Origin: Sphingomonas dokdonensis
Lineage (GTDB): Bacteria; Pseudomonadota; Alphaproteobacteria; Sphingomonadales; Sphingomonadaceae
Length of the DNA: 64,000 nucleotides
Direction: 5' to 3'
Assembly (NCBI RefSeq): GCF_002197685.1
Contig: NZ_NBBI01000004.1
Coordinates: forward strand, 124,001 to 188,000
The notes beneath the pieces are model-generated. The model saw only the letters and a program-made list of their open reading frames with translations. It ran no database searches and was not told where the DNA came from. The position numbers and the translations under genes were made by a program. Below are positions 1 through 9,875 of the stretch, in pieces. Position 1 is the stretch's first letter, and each line of letters begins with the position of its first letter.

Positions 1-623
1 TGAGGTTGGCAAGGCGCCTTGCGACCGACCGAAGCGGTGTCACGATCGTCGAGTTCGCGCTCGTCGCACCCGTCATGTGCCTGATGATGATGGGTCTTGG
101 CGACATGCTGTACCAGATGTACGCCAAGGAGCTGCTCGACGGCGCTATCCAGAAGGCCGCACGCGATTCCTCAATCCAGGGCGGTGGCCAGCAGACGGCG
201 GAAATCGATGGTGAGGTGATGGACATGATGGGCACCATCATGTCCCGCCCGACTGCCTCGTGTGCCACCACACCGGCGGCGGGCACCTTTTGCGCCACCC
301 GCCGCAACTTCGCCGTCTTCTCCGCCGCCGGTCCGGAGCCGTTCAACGACGACAATGGGAACGGCCAGCGCAACCCCGGCGAGTGCTACCAGGATCTGAA
401 TAACAACGGCAGCTGGGATGCGTCGGGGGGCACTGGCAACGCCGGCCAGGGCGCGGCGAACGACGTGACGCTCTACACCATCAAGGTCACCTACACGCGC
501 ATCTTCCCCGTGCCGCAATTGCTCGGCTGGAGCCCCAACAACACGATCGCGGCGCAGGCGCTGCTGAAGAACCAGCCATACGCCTCCCGGCCGGAACCCA
601 CCATCACATGGAAATGCTCGTGA
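1..623 (+). CDS. TadE-like pilus assembly pseudopilin (5' end just outside the window)
   Basis: This is a short protein with a basic N-terminus, then a Glu-Phe pair (residues 16-17 counted from the TTG at 6) opening a hydrophobic helix of about 20 residues. That is the TadE-family type IV pseudopilin layout, for Flp/Tad pilus assembly at the inner membrane. The window opens with TGAGGTTG. If the preceding base is A, an in-frame ATG starts at position 0 and overlaps a TGA at 1-3, which would be a typical ATGA junction with an upstream gene. I favour that start over TTG at 6. The C-terminal part is soluble, contains Cys 86, 96 and 127, and carries Asp/Asn/Gly-rich loops at about 115-126 and 130-138 that resemble EF-hand calcium loops. 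It overlaps the next, related gene. TadE versus TadG/TadF cannot be settled from one sequence. Confidence 0.8.
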   Translation, partial: RLARRLATDRSGVTIVEFALVAPVMCLMMMGLGDMLYQMYAKELLDGAIQKAARDSSIQGGGQQTAEIDGEVMDMMGTIMSRPTASCATTPAAGTFCATRRNFAVFSAAGPEPFNDDNGNGQRNPGECYQDLNNNGSWDASGGTGNAGQGAANDVTLYTIKVTYTRIFPVPQLLGWSPNNTIAAQALLKNQPYASRPEPTITWKCS

Positions 624-1324
624 TGCGCGCCACCTTGCTGCGCCGGCTCGCCCGCGACAATCGCGGCGCCGCGCTGTTGGAGTTCGCCCTCGCGACGCCG
701 CTGGTGCTGGCACTCGGCCTGTACGGCGTGGAAATCGGCAACCAGGCGCTCACCCATATGCGGCTCAGCCAGATCGCGCTCAACCTTGCCGACAATGCGT
801 CGCGCATGGGCCTTATCGGCAACAACAATGTCGAGACGATGCGCGAAGGCGACATGAACGACATGCTGCAGGCCGCCCGGCTGCAGGGCGAGGGCATCAA
901 CCTCACGAAGAACGGCCGGATCATCGTCTCCAGCCTGGAAAACGTCCAGCAAAGCTACGACAGCGCGCCCGTCCAGCGCATTCACTGGCAACGCTGCATC
1001 GGCATGCAGCGCGGCACCGGCTTCGATTCCGAATACGCCACCAGCACCAATGCCGGCACCACCTCGACAGTGACGGATGCGGGCACAGCAATGCCGGGCG
1101 GCATGGGGCCGACCGGCTCGAAGGTGAACGCACCGCCCAATTCAGCGGTGATGTATGTGGAGGTGAATTACCTGTACGAGCCAATCGTGACGCAATGGCT
1201 GAGCAGCCCGTTTCGGATGCAATATCGCGCCTCGATGATCGTGCGCAACAACCGCGACTACCGACAGATCTACAATCCGTCGTCCTACGCCCGCCGGTCG
1301 ACGTGCAATCTTTACACCAGCTAA
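623..1324 (+). CDS. TadE/TadG-like pilus assembly protein
   Basis: The protein has the same architecture as the preceding gene: a basic N-terminus with RDNRG, then a Glu-Phe pair opening a hydrophobic helix (LLEFALATPLVLALGLYGVE), and a periplasmic C-terminal domain of about 190 residues. It is a Tad-type pseudopilin and probably works with the upstream protein in Flp pilus biogenesis. The ATG at 623 overlaps the upstream TGA by one base (TGATG), which suggests translational coupling. ATG at 608 or 614 would also be in frame but would overlap the upstream gene more. The gene is convergent with pdhB and ends 43 bp from it. No other tad genes follow here; cpaF appears about 62 kb away at the other end of the window. 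Confidence 0.8.
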   Translation: MRATLLRRLARDNRGAALLEFALATPLVLALGLYGVEIGNQALTHMRLSQIALNLADNASRMGLIGNNNVETMREGDMNDMLQAARLQGEGINLTKNGRIIVSSLENVQQSYDSAPVQRIHWQRCIGMQRGTGFDSEYATSTNAGTTSTVTDAGTAMPGGMGPTGSKVNAPPNSAVMYVEVNYLYEPIVTQWLSSPFRMQYRASMIVRNNRDYRQIYNPSSYARRSTCNLYTS

Positions 1325-1332
1325 GCATCGCC

Positions 1333-1353
1333 GCCCCGGCGCGTGGCCGGGGC
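1333..1353. terminator. GC hairpin between convergent tad and pdhB genes
   Basis: An 8-bp perfect stem (GCCCCGGC / GCCGGGGC) with a 5-base loop lies in the 43-bp convergent gap. No T-tract follows on either side, so it is a weak terminator candidate or only an mRNA end-protecting hairpin. Confidence 0.35.
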
Positions 1354-1367
1354 AGCAATGCCGGTGG

Positions 1368-2804
1368 TCACTTCTTGTACGTCACCTTCTTTACGCCCGC
1401 GATGATCTTGTCGGACGAGATCAGCGCCAGCTTTTCGAGGTTCGCCGCGTAAGGCAGCGGCACGTCCTCGTTGCACACGCGGATCACCGGCGCGTCCAGG
1501 TCGTCGAAGCCCTCTTCCATGCAGATCGTCACGATCTCGCTGGCGATCGAACAGGTTGGCCAACCTTCCTCGGCCACCACCATGCGGTTGGTCTTGGCGA
1601 GGCTCTTGAGCACCGTTTCCTTGTCGAGCGGGCGCAGCGTGCGCAGGTCGATCACCTCCGCGTCGATGCCTTCCTCGGCCAGCTTATCGGCGGCTTCTAG
1701 CGCCAGGCCGACCCCGATCGAATAGCTGACGATCGTCACGTCCTTACCCTCGCGCATGACGCGCGCCTTGCCGATCGGCAGCACCCAATCGTCGAGCTTG
1801 GGTACCTCGAAAGAGCGGCCGTAAAGCAGCTCGTTCTCGAGGAACACGACCGGATCCTCGGTGCGGATCGCGGCCTTCAGCAGCCCCTTCGCGTCCGCCG
1901 CATCATAGGGCGCGATCACGATCAGGCCGGGCACGCTGGCATACCACGGGCCGTAGTTCTGCGAGTGCTGCGCGCCCACGCGGCTCGCCGCGCCGTTTGG
2001 GCCGCGGAACACGATCGGGCAGCGCATCTGGCCACCGGACATGTAGTTCGTCTTGGCGGCCGAGTTCACGATATGGTCGATCGCCTGCATGGCGAAGTTG
2101 AACGTCATGAACTCGACGATCGGGCGCAGGCCGCCCATCGCCGCGCCCGTGCCGACGCCGGCAAAGCCATATTCGGTGATCGGCGTGTCGATCACGCGGC
2201 GGTCGCCGAACTCGTCGAGCAGGCCCTGGGTGACCTTATAGGCGCCCTGGTACTGCGCGACTTCCTCGCCCATCACGAACACGCGCTCGTCGGCGCGCAT
2301 TTCCTCGGCCATCGCATCGCGCAGCGCTTCGCGCAGCGTCAGCTTGACCATCTCGGTGCCTTCGGGGATCGCCGGATCGGCAACCTCGGCGTCGTGCTTC
2401 GCCGCCTCGAACATCTGGCGAGCGCCGGTTTCCACCTTTTCCTGGGCAGGATGGGCGGAATCCTCGACCTTGTCGTCCTTCTTGGTGTCGGCCTTCGTCT
2501 TTGCCTCGGGTTCGTCTTCCTTGGTCTCGGCGGGCGCCTTGTCGGCATTGCCGGCCTCCTCGCCCTCACCCTGCAACTGCATGATCACGGTGCCGACTTT
2601 CACATTGTCGGTGCCTTCTTCGACCAGGATCTTGCCAACGGTGCCTTCGTCGACCGCCTCGAACTCCATGGTCGCCTTGTCGGTTTCGATCTCGGCCATG
2701 ATGTCGCCGGACTTCACCGTGTCGCCTTCCTTGACGAGCCACTTGGCGAGCGTGCCCTCCTCCATCGTGGGCGACAGTGCCGGCATCTTGATGTCAATCG
2801 CCAT
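1368..2804 (-). CDS. pdhB: Pyruvate dehydrogenase E1 component subunit beta with N-terminal lipoyl domain
   Basis: This is the beta subunit of the heterotetrameric pyruvate dehydrogenase E1, which decarboxylates pyruvate with thiamine diphosphate and passes the acetyl group to lipoyl-E2. Residues 1-80 form a biotinyl/lipoyl domain with the lipoylation motif ETDKATME (Lys 43). An Ala/Glu/Lys-rich linker follows to about residue 145, and then the transketolase-like E1-beta domain (starting near [15 protein letters not shown], ending near residue 478). The lipoyl fusion to E1-beta is a known alphaproteobacterial arrangement (for example Zymomonas and Sinorhizobium). It starts one base after the pdhA stop, so the two are co-transcribed. 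E2 and E3 genes are not in this window. Confidence 0.97.
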   Translation of the reverse strand: MAIDIKMPALSPTMEEGTLAKWLVKEGDTVKSGDIMAEIETDKATMEFEAVDEGTVGKILVEEGTDNVKVGTVIMQLQGEGEEAGNADKAPAETKEDEPEAKTKADTKKDDKVEDSAHPAQEKVETGARQMFEAAKHDAEVADPAIPEGTEMVKLTLREALRDAMAEEMRADERVFVMGEEVAQYQGAYKVTQGLLDEFGDRRVIDTPITEYGFAGVGTGAAMGGLRPIVEFMTFNFAMQAIDHIVNSAAKTNYMSGGQMRCPIVFRGPNGAASRVGAQHSQNYGPWYASVPGLIVIAPYDAADAKGLLKAAIRTEDPVVFLENELLYGRSFEVPKLDDWVLPIGKARVMREGKDVTIVSYSIGVGLALEAADKLAEEGIDAEVIDLRTLRPLDKETVLKSLAKTNRMVVAEEGWPTCSIASEIVTICMEEGFDDLDAPVIRVCNEDVPLPYAANLEKLALISSDKIIAGVKKVTYKK

Positions 2805-2805
2805 C

Positions 2806-3849
2806 TCAATACTTCTCCACCAGCACGTCGGTATACAATTCCTTGGGATCGGGTTCGGGGGTGCTTTCGGCGAAATCCGCGGACTCGTTCACCGCCTTGC
2901 GGATCTCGGTCTCGATCGCCTTCAGCTCGTCTTCTTTGACGCCCTTGGCATCGAGCAGCTTCTTTACATGCTCGATCGGGTCGGACTTGTCGCGCACCGC
3001 CTGCACTTCCTCGCGGCTGCGATACTTGGCGGGATCGGACATCGAGTGGCCGCGGTAGCGATAGGTCTTCATCTCGAGGATGATCGGCCCCTTGCCCCCG
3101 CGTACCCAGGCAAGCGCTTCCTCGGCCGCACCGCGTGCCGCGAGCACGTCCATGCCGTCGACCTGGATGCCGGGGATGCGGAAGCTCTCGCCGCGACGAT
3201 ACAGCTGGTCCTCGGCGGAGGCGCGGTTGACGCTCGTGCCCATGGCGTACTGATTGTTCTCGATGACGAAGATGACGGGCAGCTTCCACAGCTCCGCCAT
3301 GTTGAAGCTTTCGTACACCTGGCCCTGGTTCGCCGCGCCATCGCCGAAATAGGCAAGGCACACGCCGCCATCGTTGTTGTACTTGTGCGCAAAGCCGAGG
3401 CCCGCGCCCAGCGACACCTGCGCGCCGACGATGCCGTGCCCGCCGTAGAACTTATGCTCCACGCTGAACATGTGCATCGAGCCGCCCTTGCCCTTGGAGA
3501 TGCCGGCCTGACGTCCGGTCAGCTCCGCCATCACGTCCTTGGGCGGGATGCCGCACAGCAGCATGTGGCCATGGTCGCGGTAGCCGGTGATGACCGAATC
3601 CTTCTCGGTCAGCGCGGATTGCAGGCCGACCGCGACGGCCTCCTGGCCGATGTAGAGGTGGCAAAAGCCGCCGATCAGGCCGAGGCCATACAGCTGGCCG
3701 GCCTTTTCCTCGAAGCGGCGGATGAGGAGCATGTCCTTGTAGAACTGCAGCAGCTCGTCCTTGGACGCGTCATAAGGCTGCGGCTCGTTGGGACGCTCGC
3801 GGTTGGGTACGGGGGGTTCGGCGCTCTTCGCGCGGGATGTTCTTGCCAC
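2806..3849 (-). CDS. pdhA: Pyruvate dehydrogenase E1 component subunit alpha
   Basis: This is the thiamine-diphosphate-binding alpha subunit of pyruvate dehydrogenase E1 and the partner of the adjacent pdhB. The TPP motif runs from GDGAANQGQ to IENN, and the regulatory-loop region [10 protein letters not shown] is present. The open frame extends to 3960, but that upstream part is Pro/Arg-rich and overlaps the divergent promoter region. I prefer the GTG at 3849, which gives a 347-residue protein starting [10 protein letters not shown] and close to family length. A GAGG-like ribosome site lies about 9 bases upstream. The gene is first in the pdhAB operon and divergent from the MFS gene. Confidence 0.95.
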   Translation of the reverse strand: MARTSRAKSAEPPVPNRERPNEPQPYDASKDELLQFYKDMLLIRRFEEKAGQLYGLGLIGGFCHLYIGQEAVAVGLQSALTEKDSVITGYRDHGHMLLCGIPPKDVMAELTGRQAGISKGKGGSMHMFSVEHKFYGGHGIVGAQVSLGAGLGFAHKYNNDGGVCLAYFGDGAANQGQVYESFNMAELWKLPVIFVIENNQYAMGTSVNRASAEDQLYRRGESFRIPGIQVDGMDVLAARGAAEEALAWVRGGKGPIILEMKTYRYRGHSMSDPAKYRSREEVQAVRDKSDPIEHVKKLLDAKGVKEDELKAIETEIRKAVNESADFAESTPEPDPKELYTDVLVEKY

Positions 3850-3978
3850 GGGGTGGGACCTCGCAGGTGCCTGGGGAATGGGAGAAGGCGGCCTATAAGC
3901 CCCAACGGGCGCAGCGCGCAACGCCATGGGCTTTGCCCGTTGTGCCGCCACGATGCGCAACCTAAGTCCGTCAGCTAC

Positions 3979-5271
3979 ATGTCAGTCGCCATTCACCCGC
4001 TCCGCATCGCCAATTACCGCAGCTATTGGCTGGCGCGCCTCGCCAGCACGATCGCGCAATCGGCGCTCGCCATCGTGCTCGGGTGGCAGGTGTACAGCAT
4101 CGCGCGTGAGACGATGGACATTCGCGAGGCGGCGTTCCTGCTCGGCATGATCGGGTTGGCGCAGTTCGTCCCGCTGTTTCTGCTCACCCCCATCGTCGGT
4201 CTGATCGCGGATTCGGTCGATCGCCGCTGGATCGTGCGCGGCACCACCACCTTGCTCGCCGCCAACGTGCTGCTGCTCGGCTTTGCGACTTGGGAAGGCT
4301 GGATCAGCCTGCCCGTGCTGTTCGGCGCCGCGGTCCTCGTTGGCATCGCGCGCGCCTTTGCCGGCCCGGCATACGGCGCGTTGGCGCCCAATCTGGTGCC
4401 GCGCGAAAGCCTGCCCACCGCCATCGCGCTCGGCTCGATCGCCATGCAGGTCGGCTTCATCGCTGGCCCCAGCGTCGGCGGGCTCCTGTTCGCGATCGGG
4501 CCGATCACCGCTTACGCCGGCATGGCGGCGATGTTTGCCTTGGCGCTGATCCTGCTGCTGACGATCCGCCCCGTGCCGCAGCCACCCGCGCAAAAGGACC
4601 GCCGCCCGCTCGCCCGGATCATCGACGGCTTCGCCTATGTGAAACGCAACCGGCTGGTGCAGGCGGCGATCACGCTGGATCTCTTCGCGGTGCTGCTCGC
4701 CGGCGCGACCGCGCTCCTGCCGATCTACGCGCGCGACATCCTGCACGTCGGCCCCACCGGCCTTGGCCTACTCGCCGCCGGCATGGGGATCGGCGCGTCG
4801 CTGACCGGCATTTTCTTGTCGTTCCGCCCGATGAAGACCGATGTCGGGCGCAAGATGCTGATCGCGGTCGTCGTCTTCGGCCTCGGCATCCTCACCTTCG
4901 GAATCTCGACCAACTTCTTCCTCAGCCTCGCCGCGCTGATCGTCGCGGGCAGCGCCGACATGGTGTCGATGTACGTGCGCGGCTCGTTGATCCAGCTCCA
5001 CACCCCCGACGAGATGCGCGGCCGCGTCAGCGCCGTCAGCCAGCTCACCATCTCGGCGTCCAATGAACTGGGCGAAGCGGAGAGCGGCCTCCTCGCCTCC
5101 GTTCTCGGCCCGGTCGGCGCGGTGGTCGTCGGCGGGGTGGGTGCGATCGCCGTGACCTTGCTTTGGTCGCGATTGTTTCCGGAACTGAAGCAAGCCAAAA
5201 CCTTTGACCCGCCAGAGGCACCCTTGTCGGTGGTGCCGCCTGAAACCCAGCACGGAGTAGCGCAGCCATGA
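3979..5271 (+). CDS. MFS transporter (EntS / MFS_3-type exporter)
   Basis: This is a 430-residue integral membrane protein of the major facilitator superfamily with about 12 predicted helices. It opens with [15 protein letters not shown] and carries the loop motif [11 protein letters not shown] between helices 2 and 3, as in the EntS-like DUF894 branch. Substrates in that branch include siderophores and other small molecules; the substrate here is unknown. The open frame continues far upstream through antisense pdhAB, but coding style and homology begin at ATG 3979. Its stop overlaps the cysK start by 4 bases (ATGA), so the two are translationally coupled, which may hint at export of a cysteine or sulfur metabolite. 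Confidence 0.88.
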   Translation: MSVAIHPLRIANYRSYWLARLASTIAQSALAIVLGWQVYSIARETMDIREAAFLLGMIGLAQFVPLFLLTPIVGLIADSVDRRWIVRGTTTLLAANVLLLGFATWEGWISLPVLFGAAVLVGIARAFAGPAYGALAPNLVPRESLPTAIALGSIAMQVGFIAGPSVGGLLFAIGPITAYAGMAAMFALALILLLTIRPVPQPPAQKDRRPLARIIDGFAYVKRNRLVQAAITLDLFAVLLAGATALLPIYARDILHVGPTGLGLLAAGMGIGASLTGIFLSFRPMKTDVGRKMLIAVVVFGLGILTFGISTNFFLSLAALIVAGSADMVSMYVRGSLIQLHTPDEMRGRVSAVSQLTISASNELGEAESGLLASVLGPVGAVVVGGVGAIAVTLLWSRLFPELKQAKTFDPPEAPLSVVPPETQHGVAQP

Positions 5272-6188
5272 AGGCGAACACGATCCTCGAGACGATCGGC
5301 AACACGCCGCACATTCGCGTGCAGCGGCTGTTCCCCGGATCCGAAGTCTGGATCAAGTCCGAACGCTCGAACCCCGGCGGCTCGATCAAGGACCGCATCG
5401 CGCTGGCGATGATCGAGGCCGCCGAAGCTTCGGGCGATCTCAAGCCCGGCGGCACCATCATCGAGCCGACCAGCGGCAACACCGGCATCGGCCTCGCCAT
5501 GGTCGCGGCGGTGAAGGGCTACAAACTCGTTCTCGTCATGCCCGAAAGCATGTCGCTGGAGCGTCGCCGCCTGATGCTCGCCTATGGCGCGACGTTCGAT
5601 CTCACGCCGCGTGAAAAGGGCATGAAGGGTGCGATCGAACGCGCGCTTGAGCTCGTCGACACGACGCCGGGCGCCTGGATGCCGCAGCAGTTCGAAAATG
5701 CCGCCAACATCGACGTTCACGTCCGCACCACCTCGCAGGAGATCCTCCACGACTTCCGCGATGCGCCGATCGACGTGCTCATCACCGGCGTCGGCACCGG
5801 CGGCCACATCACCGGCGTCGCCGAGACGCTGAAAAAGGAATGGCCGAACCTCAAGGTCTATGCGGTCGAGCCTGCCGCCTCGCCGGTCATCAGCGGCGGC
5901 CAGCCCGGCCCGCACCCGATCCAGGGCATCGGCGCCGGCTTCATCCCGGCAAACCTCCACACAAAGTCGCTCGATGGCGTGATCGAGGTTGATGCCGCCG
6001 TCGCCAAGGACATGGCACGCCGCGCCGCCCGCGAAGAGGGCATGCTGGTCGGTATCTCGTCTGGCGCAACGCTCGCCGCCATCCTGCAGAAGCTGCCCGA
6101 CCTGCCCGATGGCGCGCGCGTCCTCGGCTTCAACTACGACACCGGTGAGCGCTACCTGTCGGTGCCGGACTTCCTACCCGAAGCGTAA
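5268..6188 (+). CDS. cysK: Cysteine synthase A (O-acetylserine sulfhydrylase)
   Basis: This PLP enzyme forms L-cysteine from O-acetylserine and sulfide in the cytoplasm. The 306-residue length is typical. The PLP lysine lies in NPGGSIKDR (Lys 41), the substrate-binding loop is [11 protein letters not shown], and the phosphate-binding Gly-rich loop is [11 protein letters not shown]. The start ATG overlaps the MFS stop. A cystathionine-beta-synthase-like assignment is excluded because there are no CBS or regulatory domains. Confidence 0.96.
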   Translation: MKANTILETIGNTPHIRVQRLFPGSEVWIKSERSNPGGSIKDRIALAMIEAAEASGDLKPGGTIIEPTSGNTGIGLAMVAAVKGYKLVLVMPESMSLERRRLMLAYGATFDLTPREKGMKGAIERALELVDTTPGAWMPQQFENAANIDVHVRTTSQEILHDFRDAPIDVLITGVGTGGHITGVAETLKKEWPNLKVYAVEPAASPVISGGQPGPHPIQGIGAGFIPANLHTKSLDGVIEVDAAVAKDMARRAAREEGMLVGISSGATLAAILQKLPDLPDGARVLGFNYDTGERYLSVPDFLPEA

Positions 6189-6213
6189 GGCGCCTACACG
6201 CCTGCAAGATCGT

Positions 6214-6238
6214 CGTCCCGATGCGAGAGAACGGGACG
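6214..6238 (+). terminator. Hairpin downstream of cysK
   Basis: A 7-bp perfect stem (CGTCCCG / CGGGACG) with an 11-base loop lies 25 bp after the cysK stop. There is no strong T-run, so this may be a weak terminator or an mRNA stabiliser ahead of the hydrolase gene. Confidence 0.35.
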
Positions 6239-6285
6239 GCGACTCGCGCTTCGCCCCCTCGGCAAATTAGGCTAAGCGCCGCGCC

Positions 6286-7527
6286 GTGCCGAACCTCAGA
6301 CCGCTCCACCTGATCCTCGCGGCGATCGCCCTTGTCGCGCTCGCGCTGCCGCTCCTCGTCACCCATCTGGTGCCCGTTGCGGAGGTAGAGATCGGCGCGC
6401 CCAGCATCGAGCAAGCACGCCCGGCCGCTCGGAAGACCGCGCCGCCACCCGTCGAGCCGCTGCAATATATCGAGGTAGCGCCCGAAGACGCGCGCGCCAT
6501 CAACGCCGCCGTTCCCTTCGTCAAAGGGCCGGTGCCGCCCGCTCGCCCGTTCCGCTTCGTCGGCGATGCGGAGGCATTCGCCCGCGCCACCGATTGCCTC
6601 GCTGCCGCCGCTTATTACGAGGCGGGCGACGATGCCGAGGGCGAACGCGCCGTCGTTCAGGTCGTACTGAACCGTCTGCGTCATCCCGCCTTCCCGAAAA
6701 CGGTCTGCGGCGTCGTGTTCCAGGGCGCCGAGCGGTCGACCGGCTGCCAGTTCACCTTCACCTGCGACGGCGCGCTCCGCCGCACGCCCTCCCCCGCCGC
6801 CTGGACCCGCGCGCGCGATGTCGCCACCAAGGCGCTGCGCGGCTCGGTGTACAAGCAGGTCGGCTGGGCGACGCACTACCACACCGACTGGGTGGTGCCG
6901 TATTGGAGCTCCAGCCTCGACAAGATTGCCGAGCTTCACACCCATCTGTTCTTCCGCTGGACCGGCTGGTGGGGCACCGCGCCCGCCTTCAACCGCAGCC
7001 AATCACCCAATGAAGCCATCGTGCCGCAACTCGCCGCTCTCTCTGAGCATCATCGCGGTGTTGGCGGCATGCCGGGCGAAGACACGCAACTGGCCGACGC
7101 CGTCCCCTTTTTCGGCCGCACGCCCGCGCCGCTCGCCAGCGACCGCAACACCTTCCTGACCTCGCTCAACCCCGCGCAGGCGGACAGCTTCCAGAACATG
7201 GCGCTTGCCTCCTGCGCCGATCGCTCGCGCTGCAAGTTCATGGGGTGGACCGAGCCGGATGCGATGGCCTTCTCGCTGCCGCTCTCGCCCGAGCAGCTGA
7301 ACGCCATGTCGTTCAGCTACATTCGCGATCGCGGTAGCAACCTTGAGCGCGCCTTGTGGAATTGCGACGAGTTCAAGCAGCGCTCGCCCTGCATGAAGCG
7401 GCTCGCGATCCGCGCCATGCCTGCCCCGCGCGAGAACACGCGCGGCCCAGCCGATTTGGATGGCGTGCGGCGCAAGGCCGATGCCGCCGCAGAGCCCGCG
7501 CCCGGCAACGCCACCGGCGTCGAGTAA
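6286..7527 (+). CDS. Cell wall hydrolase, SleB (Hydrolase_2) family
   Basis: This is a 413-residue protein with an N-terminal signal anchor (hydrophobic residues about 6-27) and a SleB/CwlJ-type Hydrolase_2 domain around residues 100-230. The domain starts CLAAAAYYEAGDDAEGE, including the conserved Glu in YYEA, and continues through VVLNRLRHPAFP and GCQFTFTCDG. In this family the domain cleaves peptidoglycan glycan strands; in non-sporulating alphaproteobacteria it is thought to act in periplasmic wall remodelling. The C-terminal half (about 240-413) is not a domain I recognise. Start is GTG at 6286. It is followed by a strong terminator shared with the convergent acyl-CoA dehydrogenase. Confidence 0.87.
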   Translation: MPNLRPLHLILAAIALVALALPLLVTHLVPVAEVEIGAPSIEQARPAARKTAPPPVEPLQYIEVAPEDARAINAAVPFVKGPVPPARPFRFVGDAEAFARATDCLAAAAYYEAGDDAEGERAVVQVVLNRLRHPAFPKTVCGVVFQGAERSTGCQFTFTCDGALRRTPSPAAWTRARDVATKALRGSVYKQVGWATHYHTDWVVPYWSSSLDKIAELHTHLFFRWTGWWGTAPAFNRSQSPNEAIVPQLAALSEHHRGVGGMPGEDTQLADAVPFFGRTPAPLASDRNTFLTSLNPAQADSFQNMALASCADRSRCKFMGWTEPDAMAFSLPLSPEQLNAMSFSYIRDRGSNLERALWNCDEFKQRSPCMKRLAIRAMPAPRENTRGPADLDGVRRKADAAAEPAPGNATGVE

Positions 7528-7538
7528 TCAGCTGGTGC

Positions 7539-7583
7539 AAAGAAAATGCCGGGCAGCGCGAACGCCGCCCGGCACATTTCTTT
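7539..7583. terminator. Bidirectional intrinsic terminator
   Basis: The stem TGCCGGGC / GCCCGGCA is flanked by AAAGAAAA on the left and TTTCTTT on the right, so it reads as a Rho-independent terminator from both sides. It sits between the convergent hydrolase and acyl-CoA dehydrogenase genes. Confidence 0.85.
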
Positions 7584-7606
7584 GAAAGCTAGAATGACAG
7601 CGCCGA

Positions 7607-9403
7607 TCAGGCCGCGCGGAACATCTCCGGTGGCAGTGCCATCAGCGCCTCGGCCCCACCTTCGATCTGTCGACGATAGGCGCCGGCCTCGGGCAGCACG
7701 CGCTCGGCGAAGAAGCGCGCCGTCACCAGCTTGGCGTCGAGGAACGCCGCATCGCCCTCACCCGCATCCTTCAGCGCCGCAGCCGCCACCGCCATGCGCA
7801 GCCACATCAGACCGACCGACACCACGCCCAGCAGGTGCATGTACGGCACCGCGCCCGCGCCGATGTTGTTCGGGTTGGAAATGTTCCCCATAAACCACAT
7901 GGTCGCAGCCTGCAGCTCGCTCAGCGCCTTTTCCAGACGCGTGGCGAAATCGGCGGCCGGGCCGCTCTTCGCCGCGGCGCATTCCTGCGCCACGATCTTG
8001 AAGAACAGCTGGATCGCGCGGCCACCGTTCATCGCCAGCTTGCGGCCGACGAGGTCCATCGCCTGCACGCCATTGGTGCCTTCGTAGATCATCGCGATCC
8101 GCGCATCGCGAACGTACTGCTCCATCCCCCATTCCTGAATGTAGCCGTGGCCGCCATAGACCTGCTGCGCGTCGGTCGCGATCGCATAGCCCTTGTCGGT
8201 GCCGACGCCCTTGATCACCGGGGTCAGCAGCCCGATCAGGTCGGCCGCTTCCTGACGCTCCGCATCGTCCTCGGCATTATGCTCCAGATCGACCTGCAGC
8301 GCGCCCCACAGGCAAAGCGCGCGCAGGCCCTCCAGCCACGCCTTGCCGTTCATCAGCATGCGCCGCACATCCGGATGGACGAAAAGGGTATCAGCCTTCT
8401 CGCCCGGCTCCGCCGCGCCGGTCAGCGCACGGCCCTGGCGGCGATCCTCGGCATATTGCACCGCGTTCTGGTACGCCGTCTCCGCGACGCCCAGCCCCTG
8501 CAGCCCGACGCCAAGACGCGCCGCGTTCATCATGATGAACATCGCGGCAAGGCCCTTCATCTCCTCGCCGACCAGCCAACCGGTCGCACCGTCATAGTTC
8601 AGCACACAGGTCGCGTTGCCGTGGATGCCCATCTTGTGCTCGATCGAACCGCACGACACCGCGTTGCGCTCACCGAGCGAGCCATCGTCGTTCACCATGA
8701 CCTTGGGAACCACGAACAGGCTGATGCCCTTCGAGCTGTCCGGCGCCCCCGGCGTCTTCGCCAGCACGAGGTGGATGATGTTGTCGGTCAGGTCATGCTC
8801 GCCGGCCGAGATGAAGATCTTGGTGCCGGTAATCTTGTACGAACCATCCGCCTGCGGCTCGGCGCGGGTGCGGATGAGGCCGAGGTCCGTGCCGCACTGC
8901 GGCTCGGTCAAATTCATGGTGCCGCCCCATTCGCCCGACACCATCTTGGGCAGATACTTTTCCTGCTGCTCGGGCGAACCCTTCGCCACCAGCGCTGCGA
9001 TCGCGCCATGCGCCAGGCCGGGATACATGGCGAACGCCATGTTGGCGGAAATCATATATTCCTGAAACGCGGTGGAAACGACATGCGGCATGCCTTGTCC
9101 GCCGAATGCCTCCGGCGCGGAGAGCGTGCCCCAGCCCGATTCGACGAACTGCTCGTATGCTTCCTTGAAGCCCGCCGGCGTCGTTACCGAACCGTCGGCG
9201 TGACGCGTGCAGCCTTCCTGGTCGCCCGACTGGTTGATCGGGAACAGCACCTCGGCAACGAAGCGGCCGCCCTCTTCCAGCACGGCATCCACCGTATCGG
9301 GCGTCGCCGCGGCAAAGCCGGGCACGTTGGCGTAGCGTGACAGGCCGACCACATGCTCCAGGACGAAGCGGGTGTCGCGCACGGGCGGGGTATATTGCGG
9401 CAT
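7607..9403 (-). CDS. Acyl-CoA dehydrogenase (long form, 598 aa, with extra C-terminal domain)
   Basis: This flavoprotein oxidises acyl-CoA to trans-2-enoyl-CoA in beta-oxidation or related catabolism. The order is N-terminal helical domain, middle beta domain (MNLTEPQCGTDLGL, KITGTKIFISAGEHDLTDNI) and C-terminal helical domain with the active-site region MIYEGTNGVQAMDLVGRKL. An extra C-terminal extension from about residue 470 matches the acyl-CoA dehydrogenase C-terminal domain of the long 590-600 residue subfamily. The chain-length preference cannot be read from sequence. It follows a MerR regulator gene with 6 bp between them, so it is probably a target of that regulator. Confidence 0.93.
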   Translation of the reverse strand: MPQYTPPVRDTRFVLEHVVGLSRYANVPGFAAATPDTVDAVLEEGGRFVAEVLFPINQSGDQEGCTRHADGSVTTPAGFKEAYEQFVESGWGTLSAPEAFGGQGMPHVVSTAFQEYMISANMAFAMYPGLAHGAIAALVAKGSPEQQEKYLPKMVSGEWGGTMNLTEPQCGTDLGLIRTRAEPQADGSYKITGTKIFISAGEHDLTDNIIHLVLAKTPGAPDSSKGISLFVVPKVMVNDDGSLGERNAVSCGSIEHKMGIHGNATCVLNYDGATGWLVGEEMKGLAAMFIMMNAARLGVGLQGLGVAETAYQNAVQYAEDRRQGRALTGAAEPGEKADTLFVHPDVRRMLMNGKAWLEGLRALCLWGALQVDLEHNAEDDAERQEAADLIGLLTPVIKGVGTDKGYAIATDAQQVYGGHGYIQEWGMEQYVRDARIAMIYEGTNGVQAMDLVGRKLAMNGGRAIQLFFKIVAQECAAAKSGPAADFATRLEKALSELQAATMWFMGNISNPNNIGAGAVPYMHLLGVVSVGLMWLRMAVAAAALKDAGEGDAAFLDAKLVTARFFAERVLPEAGAYRRQIEGGAEALMALPPEMFRAA

Positions 9404-9409
9404 AAAGGA

Positions 9410-9865
9410 TCAGTCCTTGTTTGCGGAAGAGTGATGGTCGGAAGACGCGTGCTCGGGATAATCGATCAGCGTGACGAACTCCTCGAGCTCGGCGATCGCA
9501 GCGTCGATGTCTCGCTTTTGTGCGGTCAGCGCGTCGATCCGTGCCCGGCAACGGGCGATGGTCACGGCGCGCTGCGTATCGCGGCCGTCACCCACATCGT
9601 AGAGGTCGATCATCTCGCGAATTTCGCCCAAGCTGAAGCCCACGCGCTTGCCGCGCAGGATCCAGGCGAGCCGCGCCCGATCGCGATGCGAATAGATCCG
9701 CGCCGTGCCGCGGCGCTCCGGCGCGATCAGCCCCTCGTCCTCGTAAAAACGCAACGCGCGCGGTGTGACGCTGAACTCGGCGGCGAGATCGCCGATGGTA
9801 AAATGGGGCCGATCCGCGCGGGGCGGAAGCGAGTCAAAGACGCCAGCAACCGACATGACGCCCAT
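9410..9865 (-). CDS. MerR-family transcriptional regulator (LiuR-like)
   Basis: This is a 151-residue protein with an N-terminal winged-helix DNA-binding domain (FTIGDLAAEFSVTPRALRFYEDEGL, then RIYSHRDRARL) and a C-terminal dimerisation coiled coil. No metal-binding cysteine pair is seen, so metal sensing is unlikely. The pattern resembles LiuR-type MerR regulators, which control branched-chain amino acid and fatty acid catabolism. It lies upstream of an acyl-CoA dehydrogenase in the same direction. The start is ATG 9865 or ATG 9856; the longer open frame to 9940 overlaps the operator candidate and is less likely. An ACGT-containing inverted repeat lies 10-25 bp upstream. Confidence 0.88.
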   Translation of the reverse strand: MGVMSVAGVFDSLPPRADRPHFTIGDLAAEFSVTPRALRFYEDEGLIAPERRGTARIYSHRDRARLAWILRGKRVGFSLGEIREMIDLYDVGDGRDTQRAVTIARCRARIDALTAQKRDIDAAIAELEEFVTLIDYPEHASSDHHSSANKD

Positions 9866-9875
9866 ATACCTTCCG

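Noticed and set aside
2344..3978. Very long plus-strand open frame antisense to pdhAB and continuous with the MFS gene
   Set aside because: It lies opposite strongly supported pdhA and pdhB, its translation resembles no family and homology begins only at 3979. Stop-poor antisense frames are expected at this GC content.
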